Positions 11,601 through 23,787 of a DNA stretch of 64,000 nucleotides are shown here, piece after piece. Every line of letters begins with the position of its first letter. Position 1 is the stretch's first letter. Origin of the DNA: Saccharum officinarum (taxonomy: Eukaryota > Streptophyta > Magnoliopsida > Poales > Poaceae). Made by a program: the position numbers and the translations under genes. The stretch lies in NCBI GenBank assembly GCA_020631735.1, contig CM036154.1, positions 621,041-685,040 of the forward strand, written 5' to 3'. The notes beneath the pieces are model-generated. The model was not told where the DNA came from, searched no databases, and worked only from the letters and a program-made list of their open reading frames with translations.

Positions 11601-13719
11601 ATTCTGTAGTTTCATCTTTTCAACCTTTTAAACTTGGGAATCAGGCTTAGTTGGTATTAAATGAAATATATAGAATTTCATAAGCTTTCCATAATGTCTT
11701 CTTGCAAGTCATTTGGAGTTGTAGATCTTCAGTTATGATTAACTTACTTAGCTGCTGTTCTGATGCCCAGAATGTGGCAAATTCTAGTCTAGTGCTTTGA
11801 TTAACTTTGCCATGCTAGTGTGTTAAAGTGTGACTCATATCTTTGATGGTACTTGGGTTAGTATCCTGTGATCTTATGAGGCTTGTGTCTTGACTGATGT
11901 GCTTGCAGTCTTCTATGTTATGCCTTAATGAGGATTAAGTTAATTAGCTCTGGGTGTTTATGAGAACTTTGGTATGCTTGTTTGATTACTCTGTTTATTG
12001 CACTTCTATATATTCATACATATGTGTTATTGCACCTCATTTAGGTATGCTAGCTGAAGCATGTGAAGGACCTAATGTGGAGCCAAACCCAAAGATGGAG
12101 TTGGTGGATCAATCCCAAAGATAGAAGGACTGGACAAGTGATAGATTGGAGGATGCTCGCCAAGCGAATTCATCTGACATACTCTAACTTGAGTCGGATC
12201 CTAGGCAAGCCCCGGAGCATTATAAGCCTCCTACCTTCAAAGCAATTAATTCTATATATGTTATAAGTATTGTTTCATTAAGTGGTAGGAGTTGGTTGGA
12301 AACCCTTGCTGCATTATATCCTTCCTTGTCCAGATATATGAATTCATGAATCCTACATAGACTAGGATCGAATAGATGCTTAGCCCTGCTTTAAGCGGTA
12401 GAAGTCAGGTGATTTCCTATCACCTACGAGATGTAGAGATATTCATATATGGCACGGTTGGCTATATTTGCTATCGTGGAAAAGAACCATGTGTTAATAA
12501 AATGAAATGAGACCGGGCGGGATGACGATAGTGAAGCAACAAAGCATGGAGATCTTGGGTGTGGATCTATTCCTGTCTGAGTCATTTAAGGACCGATTCG
12601 TTGTATGTCCTTGAGTCATGTTGAACGCAGTCTAACACTTAGTTGGTCGGATAAGTCGTTCCGACCGCGAAGCCGAGTAATACAGTTCAGGCGGGGAATC
12701 GAATGGTAGGTCGCATCTTGGAGGTAGTAAGGATGTGCTTGGGGACATTGGTGTGAGACCAAGGGGGGTTAGAGTCCCTATCACCTGGCAGAGTGTTGCC
12801 TTTGGGGATGCGGCATCAGTCGAACCCGCGACTCCTGAATTGTACGAAAGGTGGCTTGTGCGACATTGGCAGGGGCCTGCGCGGTGAGTGTTAGAAATAC
12901 CCCTCCAGCTGGATAGGAACTCGATTCGAATCGTCGTCACTCCCGGTTAGTGAGCACTTGACTTGAGCAGTGGCAACGTAGATTCCATTAAATTGAACGG
13001 ATGGTTAAGTGGATGACGATGGAAAGGTTGCCTCAACTTATACCTGCTATGGTTAATATTGTTTGCTCCTAATCAAGTGAGTGCTCTAGTACAGGTGCTA
13101 ATATAGATGACAGATTAATGATAATTAACTAGATGCTTAAGCATTAATGATTACCTATCTATATTAAGCTTTTATGCAAATGTTGTCAAGCTAGCCCACT
13201 TTATATCAGCCATGCATGATACTTGGTGTCACTTTATTTCTGGTTTTTGATAGGTAAGTCCAGCTGAGTACCTTCTCGATGCAAATGTTGCAGGTTGTGA
13301 TGTATCATGGCAACTGCAAGAGTTGGTTGGCTCCTGCCGTAGTGGCGGAGTGTGATCACGGGCATGATCCTTCTGAGTTATCTTCTCTCTAATGCTTTTA
13401 TTGGAAGTCAACCTTGGTACTGGCATGTATTTGAAATAAGATTAATGTTAGTTTCAAATTACTTTGCTTCCGCTACTTTTCAATGTAAGTTCTAATAACT
13501 ATGTTGAACTCCGATGTATATTGAATTACTTGTGAAATGGTTGTAACATGTGACTGGTTATGTTGAATCACTACGATCTTGGCTTGTATGTTGGTTGGTT
13601 TTAAATCCCTCATGATTTCATTGGACTACCGGAGTTATATGGGCTCAAGTGCGAGAATTTGATCACTTCGGTGATTGTTTTTGTACTTGTGCTCTTATAA
13701 TTTGGATGGTTCCGTGATA
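8648..13719 (+). repeat. LTR B1 (first of two near-identical 5 kb LTRs)
   Basis: The LTR starts TGTAACACCC at 8648 and ends CGTGATA just before GC and an intact PBS. It is 5072 bp and aligns end to end with 18728-23787, with scattered substitutions and a few indels (for example 13 bp at 10898-10910 absent from B2). It contains a GC-rich island (9590-10350) with open frames on both strands, a long AT-rich stretch (10380-12050), and a block at 12364-12995 shared with LTRs A and C. No protein family was recognised in the 168-codon minus-strand frame at 9575-10081. The 5 bp before it (TGAAG) would be the target-site copy, but no partner was found. Confidence 0.88.
12364..12995 (+). repeat. LTR block shared by families A, B and C
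   Basis: This part of LTR B1 recurs at 22434-23060 (B2), 31611-32225 (LTR C) and, more diverged, 3600-4200 (LTR A). Conserved landmarks in order are TTAGCCCTGCT, a short hairpin (12407-12425 here), GACCGGGCGGGA, GAACGCAGTCTAACACTTAG, a second inverted repeat GGTCGGA/TCCGACC (12645-12666), and CCCGGTTAGTGAG. The flanking LTR sequence is much less alike between families. Its function is unknown. Position suggests the transcribed part of the LTR. Confidence 0.7.
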
Positions 13720-13721
13720 GC

Positions 13722-13733
13722 TGGTATCAGAGC
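13722..13733 (+). other. Primer-binding site, element B first copy
   Basis: TGGTATCAGAGC, complementary to the 3' end of initiator tRNA-Met, lies two bases after LTR B1. It confirms plus orientation and the LTR boundary. Confidence 0.88.
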
Positions 13734-16700
13734 AAGATTCAATATTAAACTTATCGTATGTGTATTTAAAACAAAGGATTTGTTTTATAAAATCAGTTTT
13801 ATCAACTTATAGCTATATATAGGTTGGTGAAAACTGAATTCTAAATCTAAGTATGTCAGTGGTCAATTTCCTTATGCCCATATAAGGATTATTAGGTGGC
13901 TTATATAAGTACTAACTTAGGTGTTTTTCATTTATGCATCTACGCCCAGGCCAAGGTATGTATGTGTGATGACTTTCCCACACTATGCTACCCGGTGTGT
14001 TAGATTAGAGGTAGCCTTCATATATGAAATAGCCATATATGTTGTTAGTTTACTTTTATGCAACGTCGCACCTACGCTCAGATAAGTGTGAGTTGTGAGA
14101 GCATGACCGTACAACCTGCGGTCTAGGGGAGAGCTAGTTTTGGTTACTAGATATTTACATGTTACACACATGTCTATATGAAGGTACTTAATTGTGGGTG
14201 ATTAATGATTCAGGTAGTTTTGGTGCTACATGTATATATACGGGGGTATATGTACATGGGAGTACTTAGAATTTTACTTTCCTGCTTTCATTGTGCGCTA
14301 TATTGGGGAATTGTTGGGCTGCAATGAAACTTTTCTGCAGGTACGCTAACCACGAATGCGTAAGTCGAATGTAGCTATCAACTAGTTATATATCGAGAGA
14401 GTGCGTGTTATGCCACCGACATAGAACGTGATCGCCACCTTAGGTTGGCAGTCTTGTGAGGACGAATGGGATGAAGCATGCATCTTCATGATTGTTGCCT
14501 TATGCATAGCTATGCTCCTCTCACCCTTGTTCTATAGTGAGTAACATGTGATTGATGTGGTACACTATCTTTCTTGTGTGGAGTAAAACAAGAATGCCTT
14601 ACTCCATGTTGTTTGAGAAAAGTGTGTGCTTAGCCTTGCTAGAAATAGTTGTGGTTACATGCTTGAACCTATAGATGCCCTTTAGTTTAGCCAAGTGGCG
14701 GATATGTTGTCATACAAGCGTTTGCAAATGCTTTAGACCTCACTTAAGTAATTATGGATTCTCATGAATGAATTAAATTCATGTTGGTCTAAAGTAACAA
14801 AATTTAGAGCTACTAGAATAACATGTTTGTGTGCTCTCTTGTTAAGTAGAACAAAGGCAAGCTTTGTTTTGCTTGTTGGACGTTGGCTGCTAGAATAGTT
14901 TTAGTTGTAGTGATGCTTTTGTCCTCATAATGGTGTTTTCTATAGTTATGGAGAATACCAAAGTTGTAGCTAACTTACTTATCTAGCTTGTCCAAAAATT
15001 TTGTGACCCTAGATCTTATGGTTTGAGAGTTATGAATTTTAGAAGTTTACTGTCAGGTTTTGCTTGTGCCCTGAATAGATCTGAATGCTTGGTTTGTTTG
15101 ACCTGTGTGCATGTGGAATCATGTCTTGGAGATAATAGAAGAAGTGTAGTAATTTTTCTAAGCTTTCCAAAATGCCCTATAGTACTAATTGTGGTGGTCT
15201 AAATCTCTAGTTATGAGCTTGCAAAGTGGAATGACAGAATCTGTCCAAATCTGGGAAGAGATGTCTTCTTTGTCTTGTTTGGCCTTATTAGCTGTAGAAT
15301 CATCTTAATATAATAATAAGAAAGTTATGGAAAACTTAATAAGCTTTACATAAAGTAAAGTCTCAGCCTTGTTGTGTCCCTAGAACTCCAGTTACGTATT
15401 TTTGAAGTTCATGTTAGTTTTCTGTCCATATTGGTACAGATCTGAAACATTAACATTTTTGGTCATTAATCTATGAATTAGCTATTGGTATGAATAACTA
15501 AAGTGTATTCATATTCCTAAGCTTTCTATAAAGTCTAGGATCACCTTTGTGGGATGTCTATAACCTTAGTTATGGTTGAAACAAGTAACTACTGCGTTGC
15601 TATCCAGATTCTGGGCACATGCTAAGTTGGCTCCCTTAGCTAGCGTTTGTTTTGAGCTAAACTTATAGTTAGTTCATGCTTGAGATAAATGCTTATTTTG
15701 GGTGAGCCTTGTGCCTTGTATTGATTGCTTAAGCTCATTCGTTTGAATTTTCTCAATTGTCTGCTTGATGGTGATGTTGTATGTATGATTGTTACCTAGG
15801 TAGTGCTCTAGTTGTCACCTCATTTGTCCTCGGAGAGCATACGAGGGTCACATAGCTTTATCCTAGAACAATGTTCACATACGTAATTGTATGGTCATTG
15901 TCTTCCATTAGGTTCTCTATCTTAGGAGCCTGAGCCTGTAGACTTGGTGGTTAGCCCTTGAATGTTTGTATCCATGCCTTTGCTTGGCCGAAAGCCCAAA
16001 GTTTAGTTCTCCTATATGTTTGCATAAGCCGTGGATGTTTTGCAACCCTCTTTGTGAAGACCCTTGTCGACTGACCCACCAAGTTAACTTCCATCAACGC
16101 TAGCCTTTGACCATGGTTCGTATGTTGCCAGTTGTGGAGACCGTACCCAAATCCATGTTGGACCTTCCGGTTACCTCTCCCAAAGGTTAGCTAGTGTGAC
16201 GCAACGTCTCTCTGCTATGGCCTCTAAATCGTGTGCTTGCAAATTCGTGCATCTACCTTATCAACTCAATCTATGACTACATATCGGTTTTCGCCTTGAA
16301 ATTTGCTTAATCCGTCCCCAACCTTCTCAAGTCTCATGATGTTTACCAGTCTTGATCTCAGGTTGTGGTCCAACATAACCAAATCTTGTGGTAATCTTTT
16401 GTTTTGTCCTCACTTTGGTGAACGCTAGGCGTGAGTGGAATTAAGCAAAAATCTCATACTTAGTCGCATTCGGCAATGGAGCTGTGTTCTCTTGTGAGGT
16501 GTTTTGATCTGCGAATAGCTTCCATGTTGATTCTAAACCTTGTGACTACCTTTGCTTGCTATCCCTCCTTGGTATGATGCTTGTTCAGACAACCCAATCT
16601 GTGCCATTTGAAATTCCTCATCGGGTGTATGTTCGGTAATGGTGTTATGAGTAGCAACTAATGGTGCCGCGACGAAACCGAGAGCCTCCTGTGGGTGCAC

Positions 16701-18713
16701 ACACAAGGTTGTGCTGCTCGACACGCGCTGGTATCATGGTTTCTAATCATAATCCATTGCAGAACAACACTGATGTGATTTTCACATGACCTTCTTCCTT
16801 GATTGTTTTCCCATATCTTATCAAAAGACCCTTATGTAGGACTAAATATAGTAGAGCTTCCTCCTGAAGTTGCTAAGAGGATAACCTTTGAAGAACAGGT
16901 TACTGACATAAACATTAACAGTCTGCAATAGGTGGTAGACAAGTAACTCTACTTAGTTGTCCCAGTATTGACGAACGTCATCTAGTGAGCAGAGTATCTC
17001 ATCTCTGTTGGATAAAAAGGACACACAACATTTAATGTTGGACAAGTTATCTATGGGATGAGAATCGATTGGCGCATTGTGCATATGACCGGAGCTATCC
17101 AAGTCTCAATCTTGTGTGCATAATGACCATACAATCGAAATCAACCATCTCTGGTGTGACTCCTTATCTGCTGACCTCGATGGCAACCATTCATTCTGCG
17201 TCAACCATGATTATTGTGGTCAAGAGTGAAGTTTTAGAATTTTTAGTGTTGAGAGAAAATTGATTAGTTACCAATAGGAACGTTAACCTCCGACTAGGTA
17301 ACGACCCCTTGGTAGCTACGAAGGCTATGTCTTACAAAGCAATAACCAACAAGAAGTTAATCAACTAGCCAGCAACTTGAGTGCTACTCTATCTTCCACA
17401 GCCATTGTGACCAAGTCAATTCCATCTTGGACAATCACACAGATAGTGCAAGGTGTTCTATCAACTAAAGCGAAGAATTAGAGAAAGCATGACCTAGTTT
17501 CAATTAGCATCCATGTGCCCTTAGGTGCCACAAAGGGTTTGTTCATAACTCTATTGGATGATCTCTTAAGTGGTCTTAAGGATACTGTTGTACACCCTTT
17601 CGCTGTGCTTTTATGTTCTCTCATCAACAATTATTAGGACAATCAAGGGTTCTACGAGTAAATTTGCAAATCAGAAACAATTTGAAAAGTGTCAAACAAC
17701 AGATTTTCCATCTTAGAGCTACTGTTTGATCCCAAAGAGGAAGTCTCCAGGTGAAAGGTTAGCCTGGCAAGGCTAGTTTTGCTACGCTGCAAGTCAACTC
17801 AACTTACTATGCAACTGCCTCACGACGGGGATTGTACTCAACTTGCTCGGTAGTGAACTGTTTATCAAAGTTGGTAAATACTTACAAATTTTGCTGTCTA
17901 CCAGACCTTGCTATATCCTTCTTTAGCAATAATTGCTAATACTCACTGATCTTTGGTATCTTAAAGTGTTCTTACCCAAGAGGTTGCATCTGATTCAACC
18001 CAGATAACTGTTGTCTTTGGATAAAAGAATCTTATTAGGTAGCTTTTGGCAGAAATATGAAGCCGACAGAGTCAGCTATCACATTCACTAATCCTTCGAT
18101 AGACTCAGATAATACAGGGTTGTCATCAGAGAAAGAGAACTGCATGCATGGAATAGTAAGTAGTCTTCCATTAGTTGGTGTCTAAATGAATGAACATTTA
18201 CAAACAACATAGACCTTGTCTATTGGTTAGTCAGTATCCTATGGCCTCAGAGGATGTTTGTTGTCCATGATCTCACCCCTTTGGAAGGTTATACTCAAGC
18301 TATCTTGGTAGAGAACTACTTTTCAAACGGTGGGGGACATAGAGTCATTTCAACGAGTATACTTCTAAAGATTTTGGTCTAATGTAAAGTTCATACGAAC
18401 TATGCTATGTTCACTAAAGAATCAGATACTTGTGAGTGGTTCGCTCAAGTACCAAATGATCTCTGTACACTGAAAACGAAATACTGCGTTGTCTTGGATT
18501 CCTCCCAAAGTAATAATGCTTTATGAAAGTCAATGAAGAAATTCTCCAAACAAAGTTTACCATGAAGAGTAAGTATCAGAAAGTGCCTTTGACAAATTAG
18601 TTCCGCTAATGTTGAAGCTTTGTAGCCGAGTGCTATAGCAGATGTTGGGAACTAGATAACATGTCTCTCTTCCTTAAAGATCTTCCGTTCTGAATCTCAG
18701 GACGCGATTCCTT
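13734..18713 (+). mobile_element. Internal region of element B, without coding sequence (LARD-like)
   Basis: About 5 kb between the PBS and the PPT. No gag, protease, RT, RNase H or integrase motif was found in any frame, and no frame longer than about 65 codons was seen. The first part (13734-16064) is repeated almost exactly at 23802-26133. Positions 14880-15600 contain several LTR-like phrases (for example TTTGAGAGTTATG) resembling sequence inside LTR B. The stretch 16640-16740 matches the end of the element A leader. Positions 16800-18650 match nothing I recognise. The end (18690-18713, CTCAGGACGCGATTCCTTTA) resembles chromovirus 3' ends. Long LTRs with a non-coding interior fit a large retrotransposon derivative mobilised by an autonomous relative; this is inference. 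Confidence 0.72.
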
Positions 18714-18714
18714 T

Positions 18715-18726
18715 AAGGGGGAAGGG
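18715..18726 (+). other. Polypurine tract, element B
   Basis: AAGGGGGAAGGG lies one base (T) before the start of LTR B2. It is the plus-strand primer and is identical in form to the tracts before LTRs C and D. Confidence 0.85.
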
Positions 18727-18727
18727 T

Positions 18728-21700
18728 TGTAACACCCTGGTGTTATCTTGCTATGTTTAGGCACTAACCTTGCATGAGCCTAGCTTGATCCACTCCTATC
18801 ATGAACCTATCCTCTTGTTGGTTAAACCAAAGTGATGAAACATTTATTTTGAACCAATGCAACATCCCTGTTTCACTAGTGCAACATCTCTATTCAATTA
18901 TTGAAACATAACTTGTACCTAAGTGCTGTCATGCATGGCATGATATGGCCATGTGTACCCTATGCATGTCCTTGCCTTACATGTTGGTAAACATCTTTGG
19001 GATGAATGATCATCATGTAACAAGACCCTGAAACATAGTGATGAAACATATGAAACAATGTTTGTATTCTATGTTCCCATTATGTGTTAACTAGGGATGT
19101 TATGTAAATGATACTTGGGATGGTCTAACATGCTCTATAGTACCTTAACTATGTTTAGGATACCTAATGGAGCAATGCTTAGGTTGACCAAGTTGCCTAA
19201 TTAAGCTTCTAATCCTTAGTTTGACCCTAGTTGACCAAATGACTCCTTTTGTTCCTTGATTTAAAAAGTGCATCAAGACGACCTTGCATGTTGGTGCACC
19301 CTTAAGCAAAATTGTAGCAATTTTATTGTGGAGCAAAAGTCTTTTAATGATCATCTCATGAAAATGCTTGGAACCTGCTCAAACTGGGGCCACAAGGCTG
19401 AATTGGCATGCTGTTTAGCACTTAGCCATTTTAGTTAAGTCCTAACTGCTATGCAGTTCGAGGTGACCCTCTTTGGAGTACTGTAACTTCCTAACTAAGC
19501 CAAACCAGCTCGAGCTCCAATTGGAAATCTTGCAGTACTCATATAGTTCTCCAACTTTGTTAATTACGCCATGGCCTAACTCGAGCCGGTTTAGGAAATA
19601 ATCAGTGACAAAAATCAGCCGTCAGTCACCCTGATGAACTGAAAAACCGGAACCATTCAGCAGCTACAGTGCTGAGCAGCTTTAGAGCCTTGTCGCCGCG
19701 TGTGCGCCATGCGCCGTGGCTGTCCTAGCGCTGTTGCCTGTTGTCCATCGAGAAGAGGAGCACCCCCCTGCACTGCCTGAGCCGTGCCCTCCTTGTTCCT
19801 TTCTCGCCCACTCACGTATGAGGCAGAAAATGCCATCTCCTCCTCCGCCAAGAGCTCCAGCGACCCTGTACGCCTACGTAGCCTTGGCACTGCTCGCTCC
19901 ACCATAGCCGTAGCTTCATCGTCATCTCCTCTATCTCGTCCGTGCCTTGGATGGTCAAGCCAAGCGAAGGTGAGGGCGTAAACAACGATTTCACCACCAC
20001 CGCCGGAGGTCACCCTTGTCTCCTGCCACGGTGGCTCATGGCTAGGATGCCGTGGGAGGTCTCTAGCGATTCCACCTTGCATGTGGATGTGCACAGCCCT
20101 AGAGATGCTCCAGCGCCACCGTTCGCCGCCGGTCCGCCGCTCCTCCGGCCGGAGCATGGACACCGGCCACCGGCGCCGCCTGCCTCCATGGGAAGCTGGC
20201 CTGGGGTCACCTCAAGCCGAGCCGAGGGGCCCCTCGGATGCGCGTGGGCCTCCTGCCGCTCCTCCACTGCCACTTGCCGCCGGAGCGCCACCCCGGCTAG
20301 CCGGAGCCGCGGGCTGGCCACCTCCTCTGTTTCCCGGCGAGCTGAAGAAGGAGGCCGTCGCCTCTCTCTGTCTCTCCCTATGTGGGTATGACAAGCGGGC
20401 CCGGTTGAGCAGTGGGTCCCGCGCATCGGTTAAACGGTGACTGATTTGGGTGCATGTTCGGGTGCGCTTAGCGAGTTAAGTTAGGGTTTGAGTTAATTTG
20501 TTTTTGGATTTCAGATTTTGTGTAAATCTTCTAAATTCCATATCTCATGCTAGGAAACACCAAAAATAGTAAATGTGGACTTTTTGGAAACCTTGAGAAG
20601 AGATCTATGCAGTGGATTCATAAAGTATAAGGTGTTTGCAGATGTTTTCTGATGTCTTTAGTTAAGCTTTAAAAGTGCTCCTAAAAATGCTTATAACTTG
20701 ACCAGAGCCATATTTAGAGTCTCGGAAGTCCAAAAATAGTGATTCTTGTTTTGTTAATCTTTTGATAACATGTAATAACTAATAAAAATATTAAACCTAT
20801 TAGTTGTTCCCTGTTTTCTTAGGGTTTTGGTTTAATCTTGCTAATTAGGCATTTCTTGCATGTGTTGTTTGGGAAATTCATAATTGATGCTGTGATGGTC
20901 CAAATGGTGTGAAATTTTTAAGATAGTATTGGCATGCTATGTATGTACTGTGGTATAAATTTCATGGTCATTGCTTACTATTGATTTAACTTGTTTATGG
21001 CTTAATAAATAGCTTATAAACATTACATAAATGATAAAATGGAAAATGTTGTTCCATTACCTTAGTATGATTTTTCCCTATCATGTTGATTCATATTATG
21101 GCCATGTGTTCATAGAAAATATTGAGTTTTAGGTTTAACTTGCTCTCACATGATTTAGTTCCATATCCATTTGTCTTTTTCATAGAGGTTGATATACATG
21201 TCCAAATGGCTTGAAATTTGGACAGTAGGCTATTGGGAGCATTTGTAGGCCACTATAATTTTGGTAGAATTTATTATGCACTTTTGATATGTGTTCATAA
21301 TTCCACCTAATTATCTAGATAAATTAAGAAAATACATTAAAAGAATTTATTTAGGAATGGGCACTATGTTTTATAGGGTTCATTAGTCATGTGTGACATG
21401 TTATTAAAGTTGGTTTTGTCCAATTATATGTTTGTAATGTAAGTTAATAATTATTCCCTGTAAATGAAGTTTCTGGACAGATCTAGGAACTTAGCAAAGT
21501 TCTTTATGATATTGTGCTTTTTTGTAAAACTTGTTTATACAAAAGTTGTAGATAATTTATGTATCTAGCTGCTGTTAAAATTTTGTGGCATTTGGCCAAG
21601 TAGTTTTTGAGTTATAGATGTTTAAAGTTAGGTCCCAGATTTGGTTGCTCTCTGTTTGGAGCAGACCAGATTCTGTAGTTTCATCTTTTCAACCTTTTAA

Positions 21701-23787
21701 ACTTGGGAATCAGGCTTAGTTGGTATTAAATGAAATATATAGAATTTCATAAGCTTTCCATAATGTCTTCTTGCAAGTCATTTGGAGTTGTAGATCTTCA
21801 GTTATGATTAACTTACTTAGCTGCTGTTCTGATGCCCAGAATGTGGCAAATTCTAGTCTAGTGCTTTGATTAACTTTGCCATGCTAGTGTGTTAAAGTGT
21901 GACTCATATCTTTGATGGTACTTGGGTTAGTATCCTGTGATCTTATGAGGCTTGTGTCTTGACTGATGTGCTTGCAGTCTTCTATGTTATGCCTTAATGA
22001 GGATTAAGTTAATTAGCTCTGGGTGTTTATGAGAACTTTGGTATGCTTGTTTGATTACTCTGTTTATTGCACTTCTATACATTCATACATATGTGTTATT
22101 GCACCTCATTTAGGTATGCTAGCTGAAGCATGTGAAGGACCTAATGTGGAGCCAAACCCAAAGATGGAGTTGGTGGATCAATCCCAAAGATAGAAGGACT
22201 GGACAAGTGATAGATTGGAGGATGCTCGCCAAGCGAATTCATCTGACATACTCTAACTTGAGTCGGATCCTAGGCAAGCCCCGGAGCATTATAAGCCTCC
22301 TACCTTCAAAGCAATTAATTCTATATATGTTATAAGTATTGTTGCATTAAGTGGTAGGAGTTGGTTGGAAACCCTTGCTGCATTATATCCTTCCTTGTCC
22401 AGATATATGAATTCATGAATCCTACATAGACTAGGATCGAATAGATGCTTAGCCCTGCTTTAAGCGGTAGAAGTCAGGTGATTTCCTATCACCTACGAGA
22501 TGTAGAGATATTCATATATGGCACGGTTGGCTATATTTGCTATCGTGGAAAAGAACCATGTGTTAATAAAATGAAATGAGACCGGGCGGGATGACGATAG
22601 TGAAGCAACAAAGCATGGAGATCTTGGGTGTGGATCTATTCCTGTCTGAGTCATTTAAGGATCGATTCATTGTATGTCCTTGAGTCATGTTGAACGCAGT
22701 CTAACACTTAGTTGGTCGGATAAGTCGTTCTGACCGCGAAGCCGAGTAATACAGTTCAGGCGGGGAATCGAATGGTAGGTCGCATCTTGGAGGTAGTAAG
22801 GATGTGCTTGGGGACATTGGTGTGAGACCAAGGGGGGTTAGAGTCCCTATCACCTGGCAGAGTGTTGCCCTTGGGGATGCGGCATCAGTCGAACCCGCGA
22901 CTCCTGAATTGTACGAAAGGTGGCTTGTGCGACCTTGGCAGGGGCCTGCGCAGTGAGTGTTAGAAATACCCCTCCAGCTGGATAGGAACTCGGTTCGAAT
23001 CGCCGTCACTCCCGGTTAGTGAGCACTTGACTTGAGCAGCGGCAACGTAGATTCCATTAAATTGAACGGATGGTTAAGTGGATGACGATGGAAAGGTTGC
23101 CTCAACTTATACCTGCTATGGTTAATATTGTTTGCTCCTAATCAAGTGAGTGCTCTAGTACAGGTGCTAATATAGATGACAGATTAATGATAATTAACTA
23201 GATGCTTAAGCATTAATGATTACCTATCTATATTAAGCTTTTTATGCAAATGTTGTCAAGCTAGCCCACTTTATATCAGCCATGCATGATACTTGGTGTC
23301 ACTTTATTTCTGGTTTTTGATAGGTAAGTCCAGCTGAGTACCTTCTCGATGCAAATGTTGCAGGTTGTGATGTATCATGGCGACTGCAAGAGTTGGTTGG
23401 CTCCTGCCGTAGTGGCGGAGTGTGATCACGGGCATGATCCTTCTGAGTTATCTTCTCTCTAATGCTTTTATTGGAAGTCAACCTTGGTACTGGCATGTAT
23501 TTGAAATAAGATTAATGTTAGTTTCAAATTACTTTGCTTCCGCTACTTTTCAATGTAAGTTCTAATAACTATGTTGAACTCCGATGTATATTGAATTACT
23601 TGTGAAATGGTTGTAACATGTGACTGGTTATGTTGAATCACTACGATCTTGGCTTGTATGTTGGTTTTTGAAATCCCTCATGATTTCATTGGACTACCGG
23701 AGTTATATGGGCTCAAGTGCGAGAATTTGATCACTTCGGTGATTGTTTTTGTACTTGTGCTCTTATAATTTGGATGGTTCCGTGATA
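18728..23787 (+). repeat. LTR B2 (second of two near-identical 5 kb LTRs)
   Basis: The LTR starts TGTAACACCC and ends CGTGATA. It is 5060 bp and near-identical to LTR B1 at an offset of about 10080. The GC island is at 19672-20432 and the shared LTR block at 22434-23060. It differs from B1 by single substitutions and short indels, so it is a true second copy or a second haplotype rather than a literal duplication. It is preceded by a PPT (as a 3' LTR should be) but also followed by a PBS and leader (as a 5' LTR should be). Confidence 0.88.

Noticed and set aside
16800..18690. Possible decayed gag-pol in the element B interior
   Set aside because: No run of recognisable residues from gag, RT, RNase H or integrase was found in any frame by eye.
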